A stretch of 64,000 nucleotides of DNA, taken from NCBI RefSeq assembly GCF_014353015.1, contig NZ_CP060704.1, positions 4,923,001 through 4,987,000 of the forward strand. The letters run 5' to 3'. Position numbers and translations under genes: made by a program. Shown here piece after piece: positions 28,010 to 36,506 of the stretch. How positions within the stretch are numbered: position 1 is the first letter of the stretch; each line of letters begins with the position of its first letter. The notes below the pieces were generated by a model. It saw only the letters and a list, made by a program, of their open reading frames with translations, did not search any database and had not been told where the DNA came from. The stretch is from Chitinimonas koreensis. Its GTDB lineage: Bacteria > Pseudomonadota > Gammaproteobacteria > Burkholderiales > Chitinimonadaceae.

Positions 28010-28084
28010 CGACGTCGCAATCCGCGCGGGCCAATCTTGTCGTTGCCCCGCGCGGGCCTTTCCATCCCTGACGGATCCCCCCAC

Positions 28085-29395
28085 ATGTTCTGGTGGCGTA
28101 CCGCCGCGCTCCTGGCCGGCCTTGCCCTGCTTTCGCTGCTGCTGCAGCCCTTCTTCGGCTGGGTGGCGACGCTGGCCGCGCTGGTGGCGGGCCTGCTCGC
28201 GATCCTCGGCTATCACCTGCGCAATCTCGAACGGCTCGGCCGCTGGCTGGCCGACCCGACGCCCGAGGGCGTGCCCGAGAGTTGGGGTGCCTGGGAGATC
28301 GCCTACGGCCGGCTCTACCGGCTGGTGCGCAGCCAGCACAAGAGCCAGCGCATGCTGTCGGCCGCGCTCGACCGCTTCGTCGCCGCCGGCGAGGCGATGC
28401 CCGAGGGCGTGGTGGTGCTCGATGCCAACGACCGCATCGAATGGTGCAATCCGCGCTCGATGCAGCACCTGGGGCTCGACCGCAAGAAGGACCTGGGCCA
28501 GCACATCGCCTACCTGGTGCGGCTGCCGGCCTTCCAGCAATACCTGACCGCGCAGGACTACGGCCAGCCGGTGATCCTGCGCAACCTCACCGGCAGCGAG
28601 ACCACGCTGTCGGTGCAGCTGGTGCCGTTCGATTCGACCCGCAAGCTGCTGCTGAGCCGCGACATCACCCAGCTCGAACGCGTACAGACGGTGCACCGCG
28701 ATTTCGTCGCCAACGTCTCGCACGAGCTGCGCACGCCGCTGACGGTGGTCGGCGGCTTCATCGAGACGCTGATCGACATCCCCGAGATGGACCCGGCCAC
28801 CCGCGCGTCCCAGCTCAACCTGATGCACGAGCAGACCCGCCGCATGCAGCGGCTAGTCGACGACCTCCTGACGCTGTCGCGGCTGGAGAACGGGGTCGAG
28901 CTGCGCGAGGACAAGATCGACCCCGAACAGATGGTGAAGCTCCTGGCCAGCGAGGCGCAGGGCCTGTCGCAGGGCCGGCACACGGTGTGCGTGGAGGTGG
29001 CCGGGGAAGGCGGCCTGCGCGGCAACTACGACGAGCTGCACAGCGCCTTCGGCAACCTGGTCAGCAATGCCGTGCGCTACACGCCCGAGGGCGGCGAGAT
29101 CCGCATCCTCTGGCGGGTCGAGGACGGCCAGGGCGTGTTCGCGGTGCGCGACACCGGCATCGGCGTCGACGCCCAGCACATCCCGCGGCTGACCGAGCGC
29201 TTCTACCGCGTCGATCGCGGCCGCTCGCGTTCGACCGGCGGCACCGGCCTGGGCCTGGCCATCGTCAAGCACATCGTCCAGCGCCACCAGGCGCGGCTCG
29301 AAGTGAAGAGCGAGCCCGGCAGCGGCAGCTGCTTCTGCATCCGCTTCCCGGCCAACCGCATGCTCGACGCACGCGAGATGTCGGCGGCGAAATAG
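28085..29395 (+). CDS. phoR: Phosphate-regulon sensor kinase PhoR
   Basis: The sensor of phosphate limitation, working with PhoB and the Pst system. The 436-aa protein has two closely spaced N-terminal membrane helices (about residues 6-42), a linker region typical of PhoR, a PAS domain (MPEGVVVLDANDRIEWCNP, about 105-195), the HisKA phosphoacceptor H213 (FVANVSHELRTPLT) and an HATPase core (NLVSNAVRYTPEGG, DTGIGV, GGTGLGLAIVKHI). I chose ATG 28085 as it gives the usual short hydrophobic N-terminus; a TTG at 28037 is in frame. No pst or phoU genes are in the window. Confidence 0.94.
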   Translation: MFWWRTAALLAGLALLSLLLQPFFGWVATLAALVAGLLAILGYHLRNLERLGRWLADPTPEGVPESWGAWEIAYGRLYRLVRSQHKSQRMLSAALDRFVAAGEAMPEGVVVLDANDRIEWCNPRSMQHLGLDRKKDLGQHIAYLVRLPAFQQYLTAQDYGQPVILRNLTGSETTLSVQLVPFDSTRKLLLSRDITQLERVQTVHRDFVANVSHELRTPLTVVGGFIETLIDIPEMDPATRASQLNLMHEQTRRMQRLVDDLLTLSRLENGVELREDKIDPEQMVKLLASEAQGLSQGRHTVCVEVAGEGGLRGNYDELHSAFGNLVSNAVRYTPEGGEIRILWRVEDGQGVFAVRDTGIGVDAQHIPRLTERFYRVDRGRSRSTGGTGLGLAIVKHIVQRHQARLEVKSEPGSGSCFCIRFPANRMLDAREMSAAK

Positions 29396-29510
29396 CGTCC
29401 CGCGGCGGCCCCGCCGCCCGCCGGCCTGCCGCAGTGCAACATCGGCGTTGCCTCGACGGGCCGGCCTCCCCTACCATGGCCTTCCCCTCCGACTACCGCC
29501 CGTCCCCGCC

Positions 29511-30584
29511 ATGAATCCCCTGTTGCAAGCCAAACGACTGGGCCAGCGCCTCTGGCTCGACAATCTCTCGCGCGAGCTCCTGGCCGGCCCGCTGCAGACG
29601 CTGATCGCCGAGGACGGCCTGGCCGGCGTGACCTCGAACCCGGCCATCTTCCAGAAATCGATCTCGGCCGGCGCCGGCTACGCCGACGACCTGGCCGCGC
29701 TCAAGGCGCAGCCCTTGAGCACCGAGCAGCGCTTCGAGGCGCTGGCGGTGCCCGACGTGCAGGCCGCCTGCGATCTGTTCGCCGCCAGCTACCAGGCGTC
29801 CGAAGGGCTCGACGGCTACGTCAGCCTCGAGGTGTCGCCCTTCCTGGCCCGCGACGGCGCCGGCACGCTGGCCGCCGCGCAGCGGCTGTGGGCCGCCATC
29901 GACCGGCCCAACGCGATGATCAAGATCCCGGCCACGCCGGAGAGCCTGCCGGCCTTCAGCGCGGCGATCGCCGCCGGCATCAACGTCAACGTCACGCTGA
30001 TGTTCGGCCAGCGCGATTGCGACGCGGTGTTCGACGCCTACCTGGCCGGCCTGCGCCAGCGCCTGGCGGCCGGTGGCGACCTGCGCCACGTGCGTTCGGT
30101 CGCCAGCCTGTTCCTGTCGCGCGTCGACACCCTGGTCGACGCCAGGCTCGAGGCGATCGGCGCCGACGCCGTGCTGCTCAAGGGCAGCGCCGCGCTGGCC
30201 ATGGCCAAGCTGGCCTATGCGCGCTGGACCGCGCGCTGGAACGGCGACGAGTGCGCCGACCTGCGCGCCGCCGGCGCCAACGTGCAGCGCCTCTTGTGGG
30301 CCAGCACCGGCACCAAGAACCCGGCCTATCCCGACACGCTCTACGTCGACAACCTGATCGGCCCCGATACCGTCAACACCCTGCCCGACGCGACGCTGGC
30401 CGCCTTCCGCGACCACGGCACGGCCAGCCTGGCGCTGCTCGAGGGCGTCGACGCCGCCGAGACCACGCTCAAGCGGCTGGCCGAGATCGGCATCGACCTC
30501 GATGCCGCGGCCGTGCAGCTGCAGGTCGACGGACTCAAGCTGTTCGACGAGGCGTTCGAAAAACTGCTCGCGAGCCTGGCTTGA
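29511..30584 (+). CDS. tal: Transaldolase
   Basis: Transaldolase moves a dihydroxyacetone unit from sedoheptulose 7-phosphate to glyceraldehyde 3-phosphate in the pentose phosphate pathway. The 357-aa protein has GVTSNPAIFQKSI near residue 39 and the Schiff-base lysine K138 in NAMIKIPATPES, as well as INVNVTLMF and LWASTGTKNPAYPDTLYV. Its length and LWASTGTKN block match the longer transaldolase class found with glucose-6-phosphate genes in many bacteria. The ATG follows a GC-rich leader with no clear ribosome-binding site. Confidence 0.94.
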   Translation: MNPLLQAKRLGQRLWLDNLSRELLAGPLQTLIAEDGLAGVTSNPAIFQKSISAGAGYADDLAALKAQPLSTEQRFEALAVPDVQAACDLFAASYQASEGLDGYVSLEVSPFLARDGAGTLAAAQRLWAAIDRPNAMIKIPATPESLPAFSAAIAAGINVNVTLMFGQRDCDAVFDAYLAGLRQRLAAGGDLRHVRSVASLFLSRVDTLVDARLEAIGADAVLLKGSAALAMAKLAYARWTARWNGDECADLRAAGANVQRLLWASTGTKNPAYPDTLYVDNLIGPDTVNTLPDATLAAFRDHGTASLALLEGVDAAETTLKRLAEIGIDLDAAAVQLQVDGLKLFDEAFEKLLASLA

Positions 30585-30752
30585 TGATTTCGCGACGGCG
30601 AGAGATTCACCCTTAGCGCAGCGCCCGGCAATGCCGGGCGTTTACGCCCGGTGAATCGGAGCCTGCGGCTCGTTCTGTTCGCTCCCCGCCCTCGCCCTCG
30701 CCGCCGCGAGGGAGCCTCGCTACGCTCGGGGCGCCTTCCCCACCGCAAAGCG

Positions 30753-30782
30753 AAAGGCCGGATCGTCGATCCGGCCTTTTTC
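30753..30782. terminator. Bidirectional terminator between tal and kup
   Basis: The perfect stem AAAGGCCGGATC-GTC-GATCCGGCCTTT is flanked by A-rich DNA on the left and TTTTT on the right, so it can end transcripts from both tal (plus) and kup (minus), which converge here. A CCCGGC-AAT-GCCGGG hairpin at 30622-30639 and a 'ctcgccgccgcgagggagcc' block at 30696-30715 precede it, a partial copy of the composite repeat family. Confidence 0.85.
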
Positions 30783-30802
30783 GTTGCCCCGCCTGTCCGC
30801 GG

Positions 30803-32695
30803 CTACATTTCCACCTGCGTCCCCATCTCCACCACCCGGTTCGGCGGGATCTTGAAGAAGTCGGTCGGCCGCTGCGCATTGCGCTGCATCCAGGCGAACA
30901 CCTTGAGCTGCAGCCAGGGCATGTCGGCGGTGCGGTGGCAGATGATGGTCTCGCGCGACAGGAAGAACGAGGTGTTCATCTCCTCGCACACCAGGCCGTG
31001 GTCGCGCTCGGCCAGGTTCAGGATCTCGGGCACCGACGGGTCTTCCATGAAGCCGTAGGTGGCCGATACCTGCCAGAACGAATCGGACAGCCGGGTGACC
31101 TTGAGCCGCTGCTTGTCGGCCACCGTCGGCACGTCGGTGGACTGGATGGTGAGGAACACCACCTGCTCGTGCAGCACCTTGTTGTGCTTGAGGTTGTGCA
31201 AGAGCGCGTGCGGCGTGGTGTCGACGCTGCCGGTCATGAAAATCGCCGTGCCCTCGGCGCGGTAGGGCGGATTGGCCTCGATGCTCTGCACGAACAATTC
31301 GAGCGGCAGCTCGCCATCGTGGATGCGGTGGAACAGCAGCCGGCGGCCGCGCTTCCAGGTAAACATCATGAACAGCATGAACAGACCGACCATCAGCGGG
31401 AACCAGCCGCCCTCGGGGATCTTGGGGATGTTGGCGGCCAAGAGCGCCAAGTCGATGAACAGGAAGAAAGCCAGCAGCGCACGGATCGCCCGCGTGCGGC
31501 CCGGCCGCTTGCTCTGCTTGAGCGCGACGAAGGCCGTAGTGGTGGTCATGATCATGATGCCGCAGATGGCGAAGCCATAGGCCGCGGCCAGGTTGCCCGA
31601 GCTCTTGAAGGTGAGCACCAGCAGCAGCACCGCCACGCACATGCCCCAGTTCACGCCGGGGATGTAGATCTGGCCGATCTCGCGCTCGGACGTATGGTGG
31701 ATGTCCATGCGCGGCATGTAGCCGAGCTGGATGGCCTGGCGGGTGATGGAGAACACGCCGGAGATCAGCGCCTGCGAGGCGATCACGGTGGCGGCGGTGG
31801 CCAGGATCACCAGCGGCAGCACCAGCGGCTCGGGCGCCAGCATGAAGAACGGATGGTCGGCCGCCGACGGATCGTGCAGCACCAGCGCACCCTGACCGTA
31901 GTAGTTGAGCAGCAGACCCGGCAGCGCCAGCGAGAACCAGCCGATCTGGATCGGCTTGCGGCCGAAGTGGCCCATGTCGGCGTAGATCGCCTCGGCGCCG
32001 GTCACCGCCAGCACCACCGCGCCGAGCGCGAGGAAGGCCAGCATCGGCTGGGCGGCGAAGAAGGCCACCGCGTAGCCGGGCCAGAAGGCACGCAACACGG
32101 CCGGATCGTGCAGGATGCCGCCGATGCCCAGCACGCCGAGCGTGGTGAACCACAGCGCCATGATCGGCCCGAAGAACTTGCCGACGCCGCCGGTGCCGTG
32201 CCTCTGCACGGCGAACAGCGCGACGATGATGACCAGTGTGAGCGGGATCACCCAGCGCTCGAACGCCGGATCGATGATCTTGAGGCCCTCGACCGCCGAC
32301 AGCACCGACACCGCCGGCGTGATCACGCCGTCGCCATAGAACAGCGCCGCGCCAGAGATGCCGAGCAGGATGAAGACAGAGAACTGGCCACGCTTGCGGT
32401 GGGTGTTGCGCAGCGCCAGCGCCATCAACGCCAGGATGCCGCCCTCGCCATTGTTGTCGGCGCGCAGCATGAAAAACACGTACTTGAACGAGACGACGAT
32501 CAGCAGCGCCCAGGTGATCAGCGACAGGATGCCGAGCACGTTCTCGGGCGTCGCGGTCAGGCCGTGCTTGGAATGGAAGCATTCGGCGATGGTATAGAGC
32601 GGGCTGGTGCCGATGTCGCCATACACGACGCCGAGCGCTGCGAGAGTCAGGCCGGCGAGTTTCTTCGGGTCTTGCGGGTCTTGCTGCGCACTCAT
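30803..32695 (-). CDS. kup: Low-affinity potassium transporter Kup
   Basis: Kup (TrkD) is a proton-coupled K+ uptake protein of the inner membrane. The 630-aa protein starts MSAQQDPQDPKKLAGLTLAA and has the family signature GVVYGDIGTSPLYT near residue 25, then twelve predicted helices and a cytoplasmic C-terminal domain (VTRLSDSFWQVSATYGFMED). Conserved ALEGLKII and GDGVITPAVSVLSAVE lie in the transmembrane part. Length fits the family (about 622 in E. coli). ATG 32695 is chosen over longer in-frame starts, which read through a repeat. Confidence 0.95.
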   Translation of the reverse strand: MSAQQDPQDPKKLAGLTLAALGVVYGDIGTSPLYTIAECFHSKHGLTATPENVLGILSLITWALLIVVSFKYVFFMLRADNNGEGGILALMALALRNTHRKRGQFSVFILLGISGAALFYGDGVITPAVSVLSAVEGLKIIDPAFERWVIPLTLVIIVALFAVQRHGTGGVGKFFGPIMALWFTTLGVLGIGGILHDPAVLRAFWPGYAVAFFAAQPMLAFLALGAVVLAVTGAEAIYADMGHFGRKPIQIGWFSLALPGLLLNYYGQGALVLHDPSAADHPFFMLAPEPLVLPLVILATAATVIASQALISGVFSITRQAIQLGYMPRMDIHHTSEREIGQIYIPGVNWGMCVAVLLLVLTFKSSGNLAAAYGFAICGIMIMTTTTAFVALKQSKRPGRTRAIRALLAFFLFIDLALLAANIPKIPEGGWFPLMVGLFMLFMMFTWKRGRRLLFHRIHDGELPLELFVQSIEANPPYRAEGTAIFMTGSVDTTPHALLHNLKHNKVLHEQVVFLTIQSTDVPTVADKQRLKVTRLSDSFWQVSATYGFMEDPSVPEILNLAERDHGLVCEEMNTSFFLSRETIICHRTADMPWLQLKVFAWMQRNAQRPTDFFKIPPNRVVEMGTQVEM

Positions 32696-32962
32696 GGGAC
32701 GCTTTCCTGGAACCAGAACGGGGCGTGGCGGCGGATTATAGTCCGGCTGACGCGTTGTGATGGTGCGGCGCACTAACGGCGGTGAAAGGTGAAAAGTGAA
32801 ACGTGGCACCCCATCCCCTCCCGGCCTCCCCCTTGAAGGGGGAGGAGCAGTGCAGCGATAGCGGTTAACAGCACTGATCGTTATTCGCGTCGCCGCATGG
32901 CTCCCTCCCTTCAAGGGGAGGGCTGGGGTGGGGATGGGGTGCCACGTTTCACTTTTCACCTT
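32696..32962. repeat. Intergenic inverted repeats (family 'cccctccccttcaagggg')
   Basis: Two copies of the third palindromic repeat, at about 32812-32850 and 32903-32942, lie in opposite orientation. Outside them, 'gtgaaacgtggcaccccatc' (from 32797) is matched in reverse complement near 32935-32955, giving a larger inverted repeat about 160 bp across. A similar single unit lies at 191-228. No gene is supported. Confidence 0.65.
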
Positions 32963-33520
32963 TCACATGTCACAGCCGTCAACAAGGCGCCCCGGATAGC
33001 GCGCCCAGTCGAAATACGGCCCCGGATCGGTCTTGCGCTCGGGCGCGACATGGCAGTGGCCGACCAGGTGGCGGATCGGGAAGCGCGCCCGCAGCGCCGC
33101 CAGCAGCGCGTCGAGCGTGGCGTACTGGGCCGGCTCGTAGGGCCAGTGGTCGCCGCCCTCCATCTCTATCCCGACGGAAAAATCGTTGCAGCGTTCCCGG
33201 CCCTGCCAGGACGACGCGCCGGCATGCCAGGCGCGGTCGAGGCAGGAGACGAACTGCAGCAGCGCGCCGTCGCGCCTGACGAAGAAATGCGCCGACACCC
33301 GGAAATGCTGCAGCTCCTCGAAGCACTCGTGCTCCGCCGGGTCGCAGCGATTGGTGAACAGCCGCTCGACGCCGTCGCCGCCGAAGCGGCCCGGCGGCAG
33401 CGAGATCGAGTGCAGCACCACCATGTCGATCGCCGTGCCGTCCGGCCGCGCGTCGGCATTGGGCGAGACGATGCGCGCAGCGCCCTCGACCCAGCCGTCG
33501 GCGCCGATCGCCAGCTTCAT
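32963..33520 (-). CDS. ampD: 1,6-anhydro-N-acetylmuramyl-L-alanine amidase AmpD
   Basis: AmpD is a cytoplasmic zinc amidase that removes the stem peptide from recycled anhydro-muropeptides; its loss raises AmpC in many bacteria. The 185-aa protein has the zinc ligands in VVLHSISLPPG (near residue 34) and VGHCHVAPERKTDPGP (near 154), as well as HFFVRRDGALLQFV and NDFSVGIEMEGGD. The ATG (33520) overlaps the nth stop by 4 bases. Length agrees with E. coli AmpD (183 aa). An in-frame start at 33592 is less likely. Confidence 0.94.
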   Translation of the reverse strand: MKLAIGADGWVEGAARIVSPNADARPDGTAIDMVVLHSISLPPGRFGGDGVERLFTNRCDPAEHECFEELQHFRVSAHFFVRRDGALLQFVSCLDRAWHAGASSWQGRERCNDFSVGIEMEGGDHWPYEPAQYATLDALLAALRARFPIRHLVGHCHVAPERKTDPGPYFDWARYPGRLVDGCDM

Positions 33521-34149
33521 GTCGTCTTGGCCTTGTATTCGCACAGCTCGCGCACCACGCAGACCGGACAGTCGGGCTTGCGCGCCTTGCACACGTAGCG
33601 GCCGTGCAGGATCAGCCAGTGGTGCGCATCGAGCATGAATTCCTTCGGGATCACCTTGACCAGCTTATCCTCGACCGCGCGCACGTCCTTGCCGGGCGCG
33701 AGGCCGGTGCGGTTGGAGACGCGGAAGATATGGGTGTCGACCGCCATGGTCGGCTGGCCGAAGGCGGTGTTGAGCACCACGTTGGCGGTCTTGCGGCCGA
33801 CGCCGGGCAACGCCTCCAGCGCCTCGCGCGTCTCGGGCACCCGGCCGTCGTGGCGCTCCATCAGGAGGCGGCACATCTCGATCACGTGGCGCGCCTTGCT
33901 GCGGTAGAGGCCGATGGTGCGGATGTAGTCCTCCAGGCCCTCGACGCCGAGCGCATGGATCGCGGCCGGCGTATTGGCCACCGGGTAGAGCTTGCGCGTC
34001 GCCTTGTTCACCCCGACGTCGGTCGCCTGCGCCGACAGCACCACCGAGACCAGCAGCTCGAACGGCGTGCTGTACTCGAGCTCGGTCCGCGGCTCGGGAT
34101 TGTGGGCGCGCAGGCGCTCGAAGAATTCGCGGCGGCTGTCCTTGTTCAC
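33517..34149 (-). CDS. nth: Endonuclease III (Nth)
   Basis: Nth is a bifunctional DNA glycosylase/AP lyase that removes oxidised pyrimidines. The 210-aa protein has the helix-hairpin-helix LPGVGRKTANVVLN with its catalytic lysine, the AVDTHIFR aspartate and a 4Fe-4S C-terminal loop with spacing C-x6-C-x2-C-x5-C (CKARKPDCPVCVVRELC). The start is a GTG at 34149 (VNKDSRREFF), chosen because it matches the E. coli start in length and sequence. This GTG overlaps the stop of the PilZ gene by 4 bases, and the nth stop overlaps the ampD start. Confidence 0.94.
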   Translation of the reverse strand: MNKDSRREFFERLRAHNPEPRTELEYSTPFELLVSVVLSAQATDVGVNKATRKLYPVANTPAAIHALGVEGLEDYIRTIGLYRSKARHVIEMCRLLMERHDGRVPETREALEALPGVGRKTANVVLNTAFGQPTMAVDTHIFRVSNRTGLAPGKDVRAVEDKLVKVIPKEFMLDAHHWLILHGRYVCKARKPDCPVCVVRELCEYKAKTT

Positions 34150-34499
34150 GATCTGGACTCGACCTGGCGGACGAAGGCCTCGATCAGCGCCGGCGTGCCG
34201 ACCGGGTCGGAGACGAATTCGAGGAAATCGAGGCCGACGTGGTAACGGGCCTCCGCCTCGGCGGCGCGGCAATCGGCCACGCGGCAGCGCGCCTGCACCA
34301 CGTTCTGGCGGCCGGCCACCGGCAGCATGAAATAGACCTGGCACTCCTGGCCGGTCTCGACCGGGCGGTCGTGCTCGACGCCGAGGCCCTCGACCGAGAT
34401 CTCCTCGATATGGCCGAGCAGGCCGGGACCGCGCAGCGGCACCACCTTGACCCAGGTGCGGTAACGGATGCGGCCGCGGACGGGCGTGACGGGATTCAT
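34146..34499 (-). CDS. PilZ-domain protein (117 aa)
   Basis: PilZ domains bind cyclic-di-GMP. This single-domain protein begins MNPVTPVRGRIRYRTWVKVV, with an R-x3-R-like basic patch (RGRIRYR) and the D/N-x-S-x2-G-like loop EISVEGLGV, followed by a beta barrel (QECQVYFMLPV, VQARCRVADC, YHVGLDFLEF). The S-x2-G element is present, but an exact RxxxR should be checked. It sits 32 bp after the small membrane protein gene and overlaps nth by 4 bases. Target unknown; HD-GYP and GGDEF proteins elsewhere in the window could set the c-di-GMP level it senses. Confidence 0.82.
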   Translation of the reverse strand: MNPVTPVRGRIRYRTWVKVVPLRGPGLLGHIEEISVEGLGVEHDRPVETGQECQVYFMLPVAGRQNVVQARCRVADCRAAEAEARYHVGLDFLEFVSDPVGTPALIEAFVRQVESRS

Positions 34500-34531
34500 G
34501 GCGGGCACTCCGGTAACGGGCGAAGCGGGTT

Positions 34532-34774
34532 TCAACGCGGGGGGCGGCCCGGTTGGCGCACGGACGGCTTGCGGGAGGGCGGGGCGAACTCCTGGTTCCA
34601 TTGCCGCGCCTCGCGCTCGCGCGCCTCCACGATGTACTGGCGGATGCGCCAGGCCGACCAGGCCACGCCGGCGACGATCAGCGCCAGCGCCAGGCGGTAT
34701 TGGCCGGCCATCAGCAAGACGAGGAACAATGCCGTGCCGGCGACGTAAGCGATCTTGGATAAGGGCATGGTCAT
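34532..34774 (-). CDS. Small membrane protein of unknown function (80 aa)
   Basis: I do not recognise the family. The protein has two hydrophobic segments (about residues 8-25 and 28-45) followed by a positively charged cytoplasmic tail (EAREREARQWNQEFAPPSRK). Its first ATG overlaps the rnfB stop (ATGA), and a second in-frame ATG at 34768 follows AAAGGA at good spacing, so the true start may be the second. Its place in the rnfB-PilZ-nth-ampD run suggests co-translation with rnfB. Confidence 0.65.
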   Translation of the reverse strand: MTMPLSKIAYVAGTALFLVLLMAGQYRLALALIVAGVAWSAWRIRQYIVEAREREARQWNQEFAPPSRKPSVRQPGRPPR

Positions 34775-35529
34775 CCTTTCTTGGCCTGGGCCAGGCGAGC
34801 GGCCGCGCGCGCCATGATGTCGTCGAGCTTGGCCTGGCGCGCGCGGGCGGCGTCGGCCGCCGGCGGCGTCGGCTCGGGCTCGGGTGCCGCAACCGGCGCC
34901 GCGGCCAGCCGGGCCTGGCTGCGGGCCAGGGCGGCCTCGATTCTGGCCTGTTTATCGGGCGCTGCGAAGTGCGGGTCGTCGCGCTTGGCCAGCGCCTTGG
35001 CGGCCAGCCGCGCGGTGCGCTCGCTGCGTTCGCGCTCGATGCGGAACAGGTGGAAGCGGTGGCGGCCGCGCCAGCGGTCGGCCTGGGCCTCGCGCTCAGG
35101 CAACGCGTCCGGCCGCCGGGCCGGCACCAGGTCGATGCAGTCGACCGGGCACGGCGCGATGCACAGCTCGCAGCCGGTGCATTCGTCGGCCAGCACGGTG
35201 TGCATCTGCTTGACCGCGCCGAGGATCGCATCGACCGGGCAGGCCTGGATGCACAGCGTGCAGCCGATGCAGTGCGCCTCGTCGATCAGCGCGACCATGA
35301 AGGGCTTGGTGCTGCCGCAGGCCGGGTCGAGCGCCAGCGGCGGCCGGCCGGTCAGCTCGGCCAGCCGGACGATGCCCTCGTCGCCGCCGGGCGGGCAACG
35401 GTTGATGGCGGCCTCGCCGGACGCCACCGCGTCGGCGTAGCGGCGGCAGTCGGGATAGCCGCACTGGGTGCACTGGGTCTGCGGCAGGACCGCGTCGATG
35501 CGGTCGGCAAGGGAAAGCGTCGAATGCAA
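34771..35529 (-). CDS. rnfB: RnfB/RsxB-type ferredoxin (stand-alone)
   Basis: RnfB is the ferredoxin-like subunit of the Rnf/Rsx electron-transport complex. This 252-aa protein has the N-terminal Fe-S motif CTQCGYPDCRRYA ... INRCPPGG and two 4Fe-4S ferredoxin motifs, CIGCTLCIQACP and CTGCELCIAPCP (about residues 87-128). The C-terminus is a long charged helical extension ending ARLAQAKKG. It lacks the N-terminal membrane anchor of canonical RnfB, and no rnfA, C, D, G or E gene is nearby, the usual situation in betaproteobacteria. It probably feeds electrons to another partner; which one is unknown. Confidence 0.9.
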   Translation of the reverse strand: MHSTLSLADRIDAVLPQTQCTQCGYPDCRRYADAVASGEAAINRCPPGGDEGIVRLAELTGRPPLALDPACGSTKPFMVALIDEAHCIGCTLCIQACPVDAILGAVKQMHTVLADECTGCELCIAPCPVDCIDLVPARRPDALPEREAQADRWRGRHRFHLFRIERERSERTARLAAKALAKRDDPHFAAPDKQARIEAALARSQARLAAAPVAAPEPEPTPPAADAARARQAKLDDIMARAAARLAQAKKG

Positions 35530-35547
35530 CGGAATTCTCGATGGCTA

Positions 35548-35580
35548 CAAAATGCGACAGCCCGGTGAACCGGGCTGCCG
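35548..35580 (-). terminator. Probable terminator of the FecR gene
   Basis: The stem AGCCCGG-TGAA-CCGGGCT (35559-35576) reads, on the minus strand, into a short T-rich stretch (GTCGCATTTTGT). It lies 20 bp past the FecR-protein stop and before the rnfB start at 35529. Confidence 0.6.
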
Positions 35581-35599
35581 ATCCGTTCTGGAGGATTGC

Positions 35600-36400
35600 T
35601 CAGTGGTGCGACGGCGTGGCGTGCGTCGTCGTGCTGCCATTGTCGTTGGAGGTGGCCGCGATCGCGCCGGCCACCGCGACGCCGGCCGCGATCATGCCGC
35701 CGCTCAGGCCCGAAGCGCCGGCCGTGCCGGCCACGCTGCCGCCGCCCGAGCTGGCCCCGCCGGCCACGTCGCCGGCCCAGTTGGCGCCGCCGATGGACAG
35801 GTTGGGCAGGCTGCCGAACACATTGGCCGGCAGTTGCGAGAACGAGACCAGCTGCGAGGCGTTGACACCGAGCGTGGCCGAGTACTGGCCGGCGTCGACC
35901 AGCAGCGTGTTGGCGCCGTTGGTGATCGAGATGCCGTTGCTGGTGACGCCGGTGTAGAGCGAATTGTTCAGCAGCGCCGCCATCCAGTCGCTGCCGCGGA
36001 TGCCGATGGTGGCGGTCGGCGTGGTCAGGCGGAAGGCCTGCTTGTTGTTGCGGCCGATCAGGCCGGTGATCGCCCGCAGGCTGCCCTTGACCATCGACAG
36101 GAACACGTTGCCGCTGGCGGGCTGGGCCGCGTTGTAGCGGAACGATTCGACCTTGAATTCGGTGTCCTTCTCCAGGCCGATGATCTGGCCGTCGTCGAAG
36201 CGCATCGCGGCGCGTGCGTTCGGACCGGTCAGCACCGTGGCGCCTTCGAGCACCCGGGCGCCGACCGCGCCGGCGGACAGCGTACCGTCGGCGGCGCGGA
36301 TGCGGACCTCGCCCGCGCTATCGGTCACGGTGGCGGCCGCCAGCGCAGCCATCGAACACAGGCCCAGCATCAGGGGCATCAGCAAGTGCATCGGCTTCAT
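35600..36400 (-). CDS. Exported FecR-domain protein (266 aa)
   Basis: The protein has a signal peptide (MKPMHLLMPLMLGLCSMAAL, cleaved near AALAAA) followed by a FecR domain (VTDSAGEVRIRAADG, PNARAAMRFDDGQIIGLEKDT) with the characteristic TPTATIGIRGSDW strand near residue 136. The C-terminus is Gly/Ser-rich and ends in a hydrophobic stretch (GMIAAGVAVAGAIAA). AAGGAG precedes ATG 36400. Most FecR proteins partner ECF sigma factors and TonB receptors, but neither is nearby, so this looks like the stand-alone exported type. Role unknown. Confidence 0.82.
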   Translation of the reverse strand: MKPMHLLMPLMLGLCSMAALAAATVTDSAGEVRIRAADGTLSAGAVGARVLEGATVLTGPNARAAMRFDDGQIIGLEKDTEFKVESFRYNAAQPASGNVFLSMVKGSLRAITGLIGRNNKQAFRLTTPTATIGIRGSDWMAALLNNSLYTGVTSNGISITNGANTLLVDAGQYSATLGVNASQLVSFSQLPANVFGSLPNLSIGGANWAGDVAGGASSGGGSVAGTAGASGLSGGMIAAGVAVAGAIAATSNDNGSTTTHATPSHH

Positions 36401-36506
36401 GGTCCAGCTCCTTCTCGGTCGAAGAATATTCAAAATGCATCACGGCCGAACTATAGCCGATGCAGTCCTCAAGTCAGCGTCCCGAACGACGAAGCCGCCG
36501 CACCTG

